From: Eledone cirrhosa
Lineage: Eukaryota; Mollusca; Cephalopoda; Octopoda; Eledonidae
Reading direction: 5' to 3'
NCBI GenBank assembly: GCA_964016885.1
Contig: OZ024743.1
Coordinates: forward strand, 162,179,492 to 162,243,491
DNA: 64,000 nt
Shown: positions 1 through 13,502 of the stretch, piece by piece
Layout of the letters: each line of letters opens with the position of its first letter
How positions within the stretch are numbered: the first letter of the stretch is position 1
Position numbers and translations under genes: made by a program
Notes under the pieces: model-generated
Told to the model about the DNA's origin: nothing
The model's input: only the letters and a program-made list of their open reading frames with translations
The model's database searches: none

Positions 1-849
1 ATTTCGTACATTGTGACAGACTTCTATGATGGTTACTATGAAGCTGCTTATCTCCAACGATGCTTAACTGTCATTTCATATTCCACAGATCCGGCTCAGC
101 TGGAACTTTCACACCATTTAGCTCTGAAAAGAGAAATAACATCAACATAGAGAAGTATTATATATTTGTTTCTATTAAAAAAAGGTTTTAGCGCAGAAAT
201 AGTAATAAAAATAAGACGAGGGGACGCTCAGATAAATATTTATTTATAAGTGTGTATGTGTGTGTATGTGTACGTGAGCGTGTGATCTGTTCTACACACT
301 TCCACTAGGAACCTTACCTCATCTTTCTTCTCTGTCAAGTGGTTCTACTTACTGACTTTTTTTTTCATGCGGCTGGTGACAAACTATTTGGTCGGGTCAA
401 TTGAACACTTTCTTTTGAACACTTGAACACTTTCTTTTGACTGTAAGGTATCTTATTCTCTTACTTCGCGTCTTTCAATCAGTATATCTTGTAACCTGTC
501 TCACAGAGTCCGACTTTTCTGTCATTGCCATTATTTTCCTGTATCCCGGTCTCTGCTATCGTTTCGTTTACTCTACCGCTCCGGTCTCAGGTCTTGTACT
601 GTTTTTTGTTTTGTTTTATTCCTCATCAGAACACTAGTTAACTATATTTCTAAACATTGTCATCCCTTATGGATCAATAATACTGACAGCCGATGGTCGA
701 AACTGCATAAGTTCCACCCGACAGTTGATGACCATGGAGTTTTCATCTACTTATTCAATCTATGTCTCTTATTTCTTTAACTGCCTCTGTTCCTATATTG
801 TTGTCTGCTTTTTTTTTTTTACCTCATCTATGTTTATTTTTGCAACTAT
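1..849. other. AT-rich sequence without a recognisable feature
   Basis: I see no gene, RNA or repeat family here. A short TG-rich patch lies near 249-285. Open frames in this stretch are short, with low-complexity composition and no family resemblance. Confidence 0.5.
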
Positions 850-1002
<153 letters not shown>

Positions 1003-1191
1003 CACATAAAAGATTTAAAGAAATATTTTTATAAACATTTTTTCAAAAATTTTTTCAGATTTCTAAAAAAAGAAATTGTGATAAGATCGTTCGCTTCTAA
1101 AGAGGCTGTCGTTTGTAGATGTTTTTCAATCTTTTGTTTGCGAGTAGTTTCAGTGATTTTCTCTCAATAGAGACGTTTCACAGCTACAGAA

Positions 1192-1227
1192 TATAGTGTG
1201 TGTGTATGTGTGTATATATATATATAT

Positions 1228-1272
<45 letters not shown>
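1192..1272. repeat. TG/TA microsatellite
   Basis: Interrupted TG, a TA core, then pure TG. Confidence 0.95.
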
Positions 1273-1274
<2 letters not shown>

Positions 1275-2641
1275 CGCTCCGATAACACATTACACAGTAC
1301 TGTTTGTTGCATGGTCGGGTCGGATCGGCGCGGCGGTGGAAAACCAGTAATCTCATCATTCCAGCTCAGAGAGAAGTGTTTTGGGACACTTTGCCGAATG
1401 AACTCAGAAAAGTAAACAGCATATGCATATATGTGAATTTACATGTGTCTACAAATGCACATAGGGAATTGGGATACTTTTAGCTGAAACATGTGGCATT
1501 TATTGTCTCTGGCTAACTTGCTTTAATTTTCTTTTTTACTTGTGTTAGTTTACGCAGCGACTCGTATTGCACAATGATTTGTCATTATAAAATTTGGTGT
1601 TTTGGTACTTTTGCAACATATTTTTCAAAACACGAAAACCAGGGAACCACAAGCAGGCCTTCTATTCCGGTGATTGAAGTATAAAGTGCGTATGTGACAA
1701 TGAAACGCCGCCACATTCATGGTCTCCCCACTCGTGTGGTCATATGGAATGTGTAGTATAGGCGAGAACCTTCACAATTCTGTGGTATGCCGCGTTTTCC
1801 CTCGCATTTTCCTCCGCGTTTTCCCTCTAACAAGTGAAGTTTTTGTCATGACATATAGGTGCATATTTTTGTCTTTGTCATCATAAAAGACATACCAAAA
1901 CGCCATTACATCTTAACAGGAAGTCCAAATTTGCTAGTTATGTATTTTTTACATACAAGTATGATACGTGCGTGCGCACATGTGTGTGTGTGTGTCTATG
2001 TGTGTGTGTTTGTGTGCGTGTGTCTGTATGTGAGTGTGTGTGCGTACGCATATGCAAATGTATTTGCTTATGTATCTTTGAAATCTTGCATTTGTTTTAC
2101 CTCATAACTTAAATTTACTAAGTTTATAGAAAGGCCATTTTATATATTTTTCATAATTTCATTAACTAAATTCTATTGGTTACTTTATAGACGTTAAATA
2201 CTTTAAGAGACGATTCAATGTAACGTTAATTATGTAGCTACAATACATAATAGTTCCACTCTATTTACGGTCTATGAAGCCGCTAGATTGTTTTTTATGT
2301 AGCTTTTTATTTATTTATTTAATTTCCTTTTTATCATCTCTCTTTATTTTATTTTATTCCATAATTGATTCAGACATCATTTTATCATTCTGTCATTCTT
2401 TTCTCGTATGTCTTTAAAAAGCCATTGTATATTTTTGTCCAATGGGATTCCGAATACAATTTCGGATCTTTTGAATAATGTTTTCAATTAGGTCATTATA
2501 TAAAATAACTGCTATTCAATTTTCACACTACTGAGGATAGGAATCGTGAAGCTAGGAGTTGTCACTTGTGAAGTTTCAACTAGAGAATGAAAAAATTAAA
2601 TTTTTTTCTCATTATCATATTTATCATATCATTATGGCTAA
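1273..2641. other. AT-rich sequence, nothing recognised
   Basis: No coding region, RNA gene or known repeat family is visible. Imperfect TG-rich sequence lies at about 1975-2060. The right end is the A of the presumed A/T insertion site of the adjacent Helitron. Confidence 0.5.
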
Positions 2642-3117
2642 CTAGCAGAAAAACCACCCTTCGGATGGTTTTCTGCTAGCATGTGTAGTGTGTATATTAT
2701 ACGCAAGTATATATACATGTAGATATGATACATCAAATAAAATCGTAATTGACATTATATAATACATAGAAATTGAACGAAGACTACGTTACACTCTCTT
2801 ATGTAATCAGTAACGTAATCCATGATACATTTAAAAGAAGACGATATTATATATAAACTGAAATTAGGAGAAAATTAGTGACAGAAAATTAGTATGTTTA
2901 TTTAAGCGATCGCCAACTGGAAGTGTTGACATTTCAGAAATTTTAAAGAAGTGAATCTTTAAATAAACAAAATATATTTAATCAACAGCCACGACATTTA
3001 GTAGATAAATTATGTGATATTCATTCATTATTTATTCAAAGTAATCCAACTTACTAATGGGATAAAAAATTATAAACCGTACGCAGTCTCGCACTCCTTA
3101 CTTTATTATAGTTTAGA
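2642..3117 (-). mobile_element. Short non-autonomous Helitron, copy 1
   Basis: Read on the minus strand, the element starts TCTAAACTATAATAAAG and ends in CTAG. The 5' neighbour is A and the 3' neighbour is T, which is the A|T insertion preference and TC...CTRR end structure of Helitrons. Just inside the 3' end is a hairpin whose loop is GAAG on the minus strand (TTCG on plus), with one mismatched pair in this copy. The stem runs right out to the terminal CTAG, so the end is a palindrome. It is about 476 bp with no coding capacity. The second copy is at 47437-48040. Helitron assignment rests on end structure; no Rep/helicase piece lies inside. Confidence 0.72.
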
Positions 3118-3269
3118 TTTAGAACAACAGCGTTCCTAAGTCTAATAGCGTTTCAAGACCTCAGCCTCGTGTGAATAAAATGATTATAGTCGCTCACTCT
3201 TGTCGCGTTTTGTAGTAGTTAGCAAAGGAACATAGGAATTATGTTGTAAATGACAAAACCGTCACCATC

Positions 3270-3397
3270 GAATTTAATCTTCTACTGTTGTATTCAGAAC
3301 TGGAAAGGACATGGATTCCGCCGGGTTTTAATGCCCTAGAAACGCCATATATTAATACGGCGCCTCTACGACTCCCTCAGAAGTTACGGGTCCATAC
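3270..3397 (+). repeat. tRNA-related SINE (family 2), fragment
   Basis: This matches in reverse the left parts of the elements at 36987-37302 and 45787-46085. Shared blocks include AGGGAGTCGTAG (reverse complement here) and the GCCCTAG/CTAGGGCAT block. It lacks the B-box half and abuts the next SINE. Confidence 0.7.
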
Positions 3398-3597
3398 ATA
3401 CATTATAATTGTTTCTACTTTTGGCACAAGGCCAGCAATTATCCCAGTGCATTACTGGTACTTTATTTTATCGACCCCGTAAGGATGAAAGGCAAAGTTA
3501 ACCTCGGCAGGATTTGAACTCAGACCGTAAAGGGCCATAACTCTAGCTGAAAAGCATGGCGTCCGACCCTCTACCGATACTGCCACCAATGTACCGT
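3398..3597 (-). repeat. tRNA-derived SINE (family 1)
   Basis: Read on minus, a tRNA-like head with A-box-like (GGTAGAGGGTCGGACGCCAT) and B-box-like (GAGTTCAAATCC) promoter blocks is followed by the family body and a tail ending AAAAGTAGAAACAATT. Such SINEs are known from octopus and squid genomes. RNA polymerase III transcription and LINE-driven mobilisation are family knowledge. Nearly full length. Confidence 0.9.
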
Positions 3598-3761
3598 AAA
3601 TGTTACTTTTTGTAAATGCATGATCTGCCAATGAGAAAATATCGTTCTACTGTGCCCAGTGTAATGTTTTCATTGAAATTTATGTAATGTATTGGTTTTA
3701 TCGCTCGCAATTTTATGGTTCCATGTTGATGAGAATTTTTCTCATATTGGGCTTTGTAATA

Positions 3762-4101
3762 TAGTGGAACCACGGTTCACGAACGTCTGTCATCATGAAC
3801 AAATCGGTTCACGAACAATTTTTCCAAACATAAAATGTCTCGGTTCACGAATGGTGTTTCGAGTAACGAACACGCGAACTGACAACAACAGTTGGCATCA
3901 AGCTTGGAGTATTGGCGGGAAAGTGTCACTTGCTGTGGAGTTAGTTATAATGGTAATATCTATCAGTTTTTCACACACAGTCTTTCCCTCACTGTATTTC
4001 TCTCTCAACATTTCATATGGGATAGTTTCGGCTTACGAACATTTCGGGTGACGAATGGTCTTCAGGAACGAATTAATTTCGCGAACAGAGGTTCCACTGC
4101 A
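3762..4101. mobile_element. pogo/Tigger-like MITE
   Basis: The ends are inverted repeats: TAGTGGAACCACGGTTCACG on the left, and on the right the complement of CAGTGGAACCTCTGTTCGCG. The inner arms continue the theme of ACGAAC motifs. TA dinucleotides flank the left end. This end type is typical of the pogo branch of Tc1/mariner. No transposase frame lies inside, so it would depend on an enzyme supplied in trans. Confidence 0.72.
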
Positions 4102-5084
4102 TATTCAAACTTTTGGGAGTAATACATGCTGGATTCTCTTTTATGAGATGTTTAATGGAATATTCATCCACTCTTTAAATAGAGTCAACATTCTGCCCAA
4201 ACTGCGCGGTGTATGGCCGCACGGTCGCTCTATTGGTGCTCGACACATCAAAATGTCGCTGCGCAGTAGTTTTGAATTCAAAATATTTTTGTTTAAAGCA
4301 TCAAATGTTCCGTTCAGTTTTGGCAAAAAATAAAAAAAATAGATACAACGTTATCTAGGGTGCAATTTATTGATGTAGTTCGCTGTGTCTGTTATTTGGG
4401 TGTTTTTACTGGGTACAAACCAAACATCGTCACAAGCTCACATTATGCAAAAAGAAAAAGAGTTAACCGATACACAATTCTAAATTCAACGATCTCGATC
4501 TTGACCACCGTTTTAATATCACTTTCGCTTGTTGCCTATTACAAAGCACTGCAAGAACGCGCTACTATCATAATTCCATTAAGAAAATATGACTGCCCGA
4601 GAAGTTATTCAAATGTTAATGGACCTATGGACGTTATTGTTCTAAACTAAACTAATAAAAAAAAATATGAATAATCTTTAATATAAAAAAATTACTAAAC
4701 TCTGCAGCTGTACTATAGTAGATGGTCCTTGAATTGTTAGAGGCAATCAAAAAAGCACTCAATGAAGTGAGAAATTAATACATTTTCACCCAGAGTAAAC
4801 ACAGAAATCAATGAAGTGTAGCACCGAGAATAAGGCGACCAAAAGCATGTTGCCACAGTAATACAACAACCTCGATATATACAAACAGGTTGAACACTAA
4901 CCTGGACCATGTCGAGAGGACATGTATCTATAAAAATCGATAAAAGCCTTTGATAGGTGTCTGGGATCCGGGATAATACATCCGAAATTTAATAATGTAT
5001 ATGCAAGTCATTGATGCATCTTTTGATGGAACAGGAATATCTCTTCGTCGGCAGGTATTTATACGTGTGTATTTAGACATGCAT
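4102..5084. other. AT-rich sequence, nothing recognised
   Basis: Short frames occur on both strands but none resembles a known family and none has supporting context. No repeat family recognised. Confidence 0.45.
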
Positions 5085-5109
5085 TATATATATATATATA
5101 CGTGTATAT

Positions 5110-5161
<52 letters not shown>

Positions 5162-5183
5162 GTGTGTATATATATATATATAT
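5085..5183. repeat. TA microsatellite with CGTGTATA interruptions
   Basis: Long TA tract directly abutting the left end of the large palindrome. Confidence 0.95.
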
Positions 5184-5525
5184 ATAATATATAAGATCAA
5201 AAGGTGGTTAAAAGAGTTCCATGTATTTTATTATGCGCATTTCAAAAACAAATATCATCATGCAATAACATTTGTGTTTTCATCAGATAAAATAGGAAGA
5301 CATGATATGAAGGTTAAAAAACACTTGTGGATAGTGCAGTTTTAAATCAACATATATGTTGATTTAAAACTGCACTATCCACAAGTGTTTTTTAACCTTC
5401 ATATCATGTCTTCCTATTTTATCTGATGAAAACACAAATGTTATTGCATGATGATATTTGTTTTTGAAATGCGCATAATAAAATACATGGAACTCTTTTA
5501 ACCACCTTTTGATCTTATATATTAT
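5184..5525. repeat. 342-bp near-perfect palindrome (P1)
   Basis: The two halves are reverse complements with arms of about 170 bp and no loop. The centre is CATATATG at 5351-5358. I found no mismatch in the arms when reading them against each other. It is AT-rich with no gene. An outer flank (5526-5612) connects it to a TA tract, and the same flank precedes the shorter palindrome at 10736-10907. Confidence 0.95.
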
Positions 5526-5608
5526 GTATACTCCAGTCCTACAAACTGTAGAGTGCTTCTGATCCGATATCTGCATTGCTTTATTGTACTACAATAAAAC
5601 TCACCTCC

Positions 5609-5612
<4 letters not shown>
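5526..5612 (-). repeat. Single-copy flank of the P1/P3 palindrome family
   Basis: About 87 bp matching 10650-10735 in inverted orientation, with blocks such as CTCCAGTCCTACAAACTGTA. It is present once per element, next to the palindromic part, and ends at a TA tract in both copies. Confidence 0.88.

Positions 5613-5675
<63 letters not shown>
5613..5675. repeat. TA microsatellite
   Basis: Pure TA tract between the flank of palindrome P1 and palindrome P2. Confidence 0.97.
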
Positions 5676-5799
5676 GGATCTGTCTGATTCTGGACCCGCA
5701 GGTTCGACGGACACGTCTAATGAGAGACACGTGAGAGAATATGCTCCGAAATCATTAGACGTGTCCGTCGAAGCTGCGGGTCCAGAATCAGACAGATCC
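5676..5799. repeat. Inverted repeat with 48-bp arms (P2)
   Basis: Arms 5676-5723 and 5752-5799 are reverse complements with one mismatch (AGGTTCG against AGCTTCG), separated by 28 bp. It is more GC-rich than its surroundings and directly abuts a TA tract on its left. Confidence 0.93.
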
Positions 5800-5969
5800 A
5801 CACAATGATCGAGTCTCGAGCTGTCCGCCGGGGAAACCATTGTAACACACAATAAATTGAGTTCAGATGCATCACTGATTTTTCGTTTTCTATTCTATCA
5901 TACTCTGCTCTGTAAGAGCATAGAGTGCTCAACCGGCATACTGCCTATGGAAGCATCTTAGCTACCATC

Positions 5970-6096
<127 letters not shown>

Positions 6097-6509
6097 ATTA
6101 TAAGTTTGAAGAACAGACAGATAAAATTTACCTAATTTTTCTTCTTAGTTCAGAGAAATTAACTAAATAAATAATCAATTAAACGGAGCTAAGTTTAGAA
6201 TGTAAGTGTGAAGAAATAATAGATAAATGTTTACCGATTATTCTTTAGCCCCGACTGCCGGCAGTTTCGCTTGTGCTATGTGAAAATATATATGTGTTTC
6301 CTCTGACTTTGTTCTAACTCCCATACGGTTGAATAAAAATTAAGGTGTAACTAACTGCTTCTTCTAGCAATGAAATTACTTACCACTAGTCTACCCTTCA
6401 CAACACTTCTATCTTGACCGCTAGCCACGTGATAACTTCACGCCTTTTGAATTTGTTACTGGCGACGATCATTTTGGAAACAAATGGTCCTAACTGAGGG
6501 AGTCCCGTG
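6097..6509. other. Nothing recognised
   Basis: No coding signal or repeat family seen. Confidence 0.45.
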
Positions 6510-6571
<62 letters not shown>

Positions 6572-6631
6572 TTTTTACAAACATATATATATGTGTGTGT
6601 TTACACACTGAGGAAGAGAGAGAGAGAGAGA

Positions 6632-6693
<62 letters not shown>

Positions 6694-6705
6694 AGAGAAA
6701 GAGAT
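6510..6705. repeat. Compound TG, TA and AG microsatellite
   Basis: TG at 6510-6558, TA to about 6570, a short spacer, then AG with few interruptions from 6616. Confidence 0.95.
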
Positions 6706-7207
6706 AGACAAATTAGACCACTCGTATGTCTATTTCCCATATATTTATGTCAATAGTTGTCCATGTTTACATTCAGAAATGTATTCTTTAAGCAATCTTA
6801 GCTTCATAATAATTGTTTGCTTCAAAGATAATAGAATATAAAAAGCACTAGTTTCTAAGAAAGTGTAGCAATTTGACGTTTGGGGATATACTTTTAAAAA
6901 AGCAGATAAACAATATTCATTGAAATCTACTTTTGATTGAACGCACCATAAGAAATTGGGTTGTTTGTGTTTTCGTGTAAAGAGGAAAAGGATCAATATA
7001 CTCCTGTGTTAAAAGTATGTAGAATTTGTTATAATTGTGTGTTGGTAATCGGAAACATTTCCTCACACGAGTAGTGCGAATAATGACAGCCAGCCGTAGC
7101 CATCAGTGTGTCTGAATTTAAACACCGATAAATACCGATGGCGTTAGTCAACTGCACGAAGCTTGTAGAGACGAGAAAGTAATCCAATATTCCAGCACAT
7201 ATTTATA
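6706..7207. other. Nothing recognised
   Basis: Unique-looking AT-rich sequence with no supported gene. Confidence 0.45.
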
Positions 7208-7312
7208 TCTTCTTCTTCTTCTTCTTCTTCTTCTTCTTCTTCTTCTTCTTCTTCTTCTTCTTCTTCTTCTTCTTCTTCTTCTTCTTCTTCTTCTTCTTCT
7301 TCTTCTTCTTCT
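7208..7312. repeat. TTC trinucleotide microsatellite
   Basis: About 104 bp of pure TTC. It stands immediately before a LINE relic whose other end carries the complementary GAA repeat. Confidence 0.97.
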
Positions 7313-8555
7313 GGGAGTGATAACTAACATCCCGGAGACTGAGGTCACAAAAGTAATTAAAGAGCTCAAATGTGGCAAGGTTACTGAGGAGGGTAAAATT
7401 CGGCGTGAGATTTTAAACGCCTTAAATAAACTGTGCCGGGTTATTGTAGGGTCCGGGTTATTGTAGAGTTATTGTCAAGTGTGATTTTCGCCCCTGACAA
7501 AGCACTTACTCACACTGCAGCCGGTCTTTGTGAAATCGTGGGAGTATTGCCAGAGTTGAATGTTTGTGTCATAGACATGAAAGGGCATACAAACGCGACA
7601 CACGGAACCTGTGGTGGAAGGTTCTGCAAGAGTATAGGATCGATGGACAGCTCTTTGTTGCCCTGATATCTCTATATGAATGCGCTATTTGTGTTCGGTT
7701 AAATGGTGCTAACTCGAAATCATTCAATGTGGGAGACTGACTACGCCAATGGTGCTTACTATCACCTTTCCTCTTCATTATCTTTAAGATTGACATGCAC
7801 AGCCGGGTTGGAAGTGGTATCATAACTAGCGGGTGTAGGATCAGTTAGCTGGAATTTGCAGACGACATGCTATTACTTAACTCGTCAGAATAGGATCTCC
7901 GACATACACTTGATAGGTTTGCTGCCAATGATGCACGGTAGGAATGAAAATCAGTGCTGTAAAAACTGAGACACTCATCTACTCGAGGAAGGCTATACAG
8001 TGCACTCTACGTGTAAATGGGATTCCACTGAAGCAGGTAGAGAAGTTCAAGTATTTCGGGGCTGTGTACACAAGTGATGGAAGGCAGAAGGCTGAATTGA
8101 ATGCAAGAATTATTGGAGTTGGTGCAGTCATGCGCCAGCTGCAGCATTCGGTCATCAAAAGGGGGCGGGGGTAAAAGCCAAACTCACAATCTTCAATTTA
8201 GTATTCATGCCAACCTTTAACTATGGTCATGAATCTTGGGTAATGTCCGAAAGTATACGAACGTGAATACAAGTCGTCTAAATGGAGTTCCTCTGAAGGA
8301 TCTTTGAAGTAATAAATACAGTGCGTTCCAGGTAGAGCCGCTACTTTTCCGACTTACGAGATCATAGTTCCGATACTACGAACATGGGGTTAGAATGTCT
8401 CAGGAAAAATAAATCGATGGACATATTTTATGGACAGAACTGGAGCAAGATGGTTGGATAACATCCATTAAGTAGGTTGGTCTCGTTTGGGTATCCAGTC
8501 AATTGATGGTTGCTTTTGACATGATCCGCTGTAAGGGGTGTTTGAGAATTCTTCC
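7313..8555 (+). pseudogene. Degraded non-LTR reverse transcriptase
   Basis: A LINE reverse transcriptase in pieces. Readable segments in order, across different frames and stops: an N-terminal palm block (EVTKVIKELKCGK, near 7340); fingers/palm sequence near 7625-7740; LSPFLFIIF near 7763; the catalytic FADD box at about 7854-7865; and a long readable block at 7944-8174 with the K-F-K-Y-F-G motif of the thumb region. A C-terminal remnant runs to about 8480. The order and spacing fit a CR1/L2/Rex1-type LINE. The clade is my inference. There are many frameshifts and stops, so it is dead. The GAA run that follows looks like its 3' tail. No endonuclease part is present, so it is 5'-truncated. Confidence 0.78.
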
Positions 8556-8600
8556 AGAAGAAGAAGAAGAAGAAGAAGAAGAAGAAGAAGAAGAAGAAGG
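8556..8600. repeat. GAA trinucleotide microsatellite
   Basis: About 14 GAA units at the 3' side of the LINE relic, complementary to the TTC run at its 5' side. Confidence 0.95.
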
Positions 8601-10649
<2,049 letters not shown>

Positions 10650-10735
10650 GTAGGAGGTGAGTTTTATTGTAGTACAATAAAGCAATGCAGATATCGGATA
10701 AGAAGCACTCTACAGTTTGTAGGACTGGAGTATAC
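10650..10735 (+). repeat. Single-copy flank of the P1/P3 palindrome family
   Basis: Reverse complement of 5526-5612 with few differences. It joins the microsatellite on one side and the palindrome on the other, the same arrangement as at the 5-kb copy. Confidence 0.88.
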
Positions 10736-10897
10736 ATAATATATAAGATCAAAAGATGGTTAAAATAGTTCCATGTATTTTATTATGCGCATTTCAAAAA
10801 CAAATATCATCATGCAATAATATTATTGCATGATGATATTTGTTTTTGAAATGCGCGTAATAAAATACATGGAACTATTTTAACCATCTTTTGATCT

Positions 10898-10907
<10 letters not shown>
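10736..10907. repeat. 172-bp near-perfect palindrome (P3)
   Basis: Arms of 86 bp without a loop, centred on GCAATAATATTATTGC (10814-10829), with one arm-to-arm mismatch seen (GCGCATAAT against GCGCGTAAT). Its arms match the outer half of the arms of the 5184-5525 palindrome. The inner 84 bp or so of each arm there is absent here. It is followed by a TA tract. Confidence 0.94.
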
Positions 10908-10930
<23 letters not shown>

Positions 10931-11293
10931 AGAATTTAGCTTCGAATTTATAATATATATATATATAGATATGAAAATTTAGCTGTATACAAATATGTAT
11001 GTGAATTTCATATCTAAAGAAATACGGTATGTTTATAAATAAACATTCTGAAAGCCATAGCTGTAAATATAACCTTGACGGTCAGCGCCGCCGAGCCGTT
11101 TCTGGCAGAAACAAGGGGGACAACCGTCTATGCATTTCGAACTTAAATGGTACTCGTCAGGACAATGTTTCCCTTTTGCTACTACCAGACTTTGAAACGG
11201 GGGAAAATAAATGTTTTTTTTTCGTCTGTATAAATGAGGTGATTAATCTCATTTGCATATGAAGCTGTATAAGTTGGCTCAATTTAAAATAGA

Positions 11294-11413
11294 ATGACCA
11301 TGGTTTTTGCACATAGAAAGTTCCCTTCAGTGGCACAAGCCAGGCCAAGGTGTTTTATTGAAGACCAACAGTCACCTATGTATATTAGTCTCCGACGATG
11401 TTGGCACCAGTAA
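11294..11413 (-). repeat. tRNA-derived SINE (family 3), fragment
   Basis: Matches the left 120 bp of the element at 35419-35698, including AGAAAGTTCCC and GAAGACCAACAGTC blocks. The tRNA-like half is missing. Confidence 0.75.
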
Positions 11414-12354
11414 CGTATGTATATGTGTGTGTGTGTGTGTAGATTTGTGTATATTTATGTGCGTATGTATATAATTCTTTCTTTATGACACGAACTCATA
11501 TAGGTCTCATACAGCTGAGTCACATAGTTCGCACCTCTCAACTATTTCTCTTTGAAATGTTGAGAATAAAAATAAATTGATAGAAGATTCTAGATGAATT
11601 TCCTCTTTTTCGCTATAAACTCGTCAAAATATTTGTATCTCCAATTAAATTGGTTATTCTCCCGTTCAATATTTCCAATATATTCACAATGTCACTCTAA
11701 AACCATATCAATCAAAACAGAAACATAACGAAATATGTAGATCAGCTGTAATTTGAAAAATCGGTACGTTTATAGGTTTTTCTCGTATAAAAAAATAATG
11801 ATTGATGTCAAAACATGAAATGTTACTCACATCTGTCATGGCATATACAATCAAAATATAAAATGTAAAGTCTAATTACTACAAGTCTCCTGATCTTCTG
11901 AACCTTTCTGCCGTAAAAAGTGTCATTGAGGTTACAATGCTTCAGCAAAAGCTGCATAGTCGGTGTCAAATACACGGTGAAATATATAGTCTGAAAGCAG
12001 TATTAAATGGTGCTCACGAAGAACACAAAGAAAAAAATATGTATTTATTATAAATGTACTTAGCTTACTTGCAGTCAAACGTGTGTTCATTGAGTGGCTA
12101 AAACATTGAATACAAAAGTAACTGCCCTCCTCCTATTTCAATATTTTCTATATTTCATCTACTTGTCACCCACCTAGTGGATTGTCTCTCTGTTAAGCAC
12201 GGGCATATAGTCTCTGTCGTCAGGTATTTTGCCCATGGCTGTCTTTGACAGCATTTAGCTGTTTTAACGGTTGTTCTAGTGATGAGTTTTCTCATTTTTA
12301 TGTGTATTCAATCCAATACACTCTCGCTTCGTCTCGATCAGAGACGACATTGTT

Positions 12355-12356
<2 letters not shown>
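11414..12356. other. Nothing recognised
   Basis: AT-rich, with a short TG patch near 11425. No supported gene or repeat. Confidence 0.45.

Positions 12357-12413
<57 letters not shown>
12357..12413. repeat. TA microsatellite
   Basis: Pure TA tract abutting palindrome P4. Confidence 0.97.
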
Positions 12414-12420
<7 letters not shown>

Positions 12421-12564
12421 ACTAGAGATTGATTAACATATAAATAAACATGAATAATCACAGGAGATAATTTTTACAAGTGTGTAACCACACATAGCTA
12501 GGTAGGTAACTAAACTGTGATTATTCATGTTTATTTATATGTTAATCAATCTCTAGTTATTATA
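12414..12564. repeat. Inverted repeat with perfect 50-bp arms (P4)
   Basis: Arms 12414-12463 and 12515-12564 are exact reverse complements around a 51-bp spacer. A homologous repeat at 27633-27735 has the left arm and the spacer but no right arm, so the right arm here is an addition. Confidence 0.94.
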
Positions 12565-12686
12565 AAATGCTCGGACCTACTCGTTAGAATCTTAGAGCTT
12601 ATTTTGCGGGTGATATGGCGCATGTCTTTCTGGCATGACACCCATAATTTTGATTTAGATTAAATTCATTTGATTTATCTTAATGT

Positions 12687-12716
<30 letters not shown>
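12565..12716 (+). repeat. 3' part of the P4 repeat family
   Basis: Shares GATATGGCGCATG and the following CATGACA... block with 28060-28130, and both copies end in a TA tract. No coding capacity. Confidence 0.65.
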
Positions 12717-12720
<4 letters not shown>

Positions 12721-13147
12721 TAAAAGGAAAAGAAAATGCTGACAAATTTTTCCCAGTGAAAAATAGTTTAATTAGGAATAAGTATAAATTAGTTTTAGTT
12801 TTAAGTTTTTACCGGTTGCGCATTTCTAATGCTTTTCAAAAATAATTTTGAGATAGAGCGCCCGTGATGTTTGCTCTAATCTGATCAGTTTGGGAAATTC
12901 TTCCTGTTTTATGTGAAAAAAGTGGCTCCAGAGGTTTTAAGATTTGGTTGGTTCTTGAATGTCACGTGAATGAGTACTATAAATTTCGCGCCAATTCGTG
13001 TTGCAGAAATTCTTGTAGTCAAAACAATTTTGATTGGTCGGTAGAGGTCACGTGAATGTTAAAAATTGATTTTGCGCCAAATGTCGAAGAGTGTCCTTTT
13101 TCGCCTGATTGAGAAGTCACTGAAAAATAAGTCTTTTAAAACAAATA

Positions 13148-13159
<12 letters not shown>
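12717..13159. other. Sequence with a diverged tandem duplication carrying GTCACGTGAATG
   Basis: GTCACGTGAATG occurs at 12961 and 13047, each followed 18-24 bp later by GCGCCAA. The two blocks form a diverged direct duplication with a period of about 86 bp. CACGTG is an E-box sequence. Nothing shows it is used. Confidence 0.55.

Positions 13160-13216
<57 letters not shown>
13160..13216. repeat. TA microsatellite
   Basis: Pure TA after a short TG run. Confidence 0.95.
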
Positions 13217-13219
<3 letters not shown>

Positions 13220-13420
13220 AATTGGTGCTCTGTAATAGCGATATATATATGAATGTATATATAGTGTATTTTGCAATACACTGTATGCTTAATCAAAAAA
13301 TGCGAAACAGAACTCTGTCAGCTTTATCTCCCCTGTTTGCTGAAAATTAAAGTAAGTGAGACTGTCACTACTCTAAAACAATAGCATAAGGTCTTCGAAA
13401 TGCTTTTAATTAAGCATACA

Positions 13421-13423
<3 letters not shown>

Positions 13424-13498
<75 letters not shown>
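13424..13498. repeat. TA microsatellite
   Basis: Pure TA tract directly abutting palindrome P5. Confidence 0.97.

Positions 13499-13502
<4 letters not shown>

Noticed and set aside
2642..2682. A transcription terminator or riboswitch for the TTCG-loop hairpin
   Set aside because: The hairpin sits at the end of a repeat with Helitron-type borders and is present in both copies. A regulatory role has no support.
5184..5525. Assembly artefact (read snap-back) for the large palindrome
   Set aside because: Not excluded, but a related palindrome with a different turn-round and private shared variants at 10736 makes a purely technical origin for both less likely. Spanning reads would decide.
7208..7312. 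Poly-arginine frame
   Set aside because: Translation of the TTC microsatellite on the minus strand.
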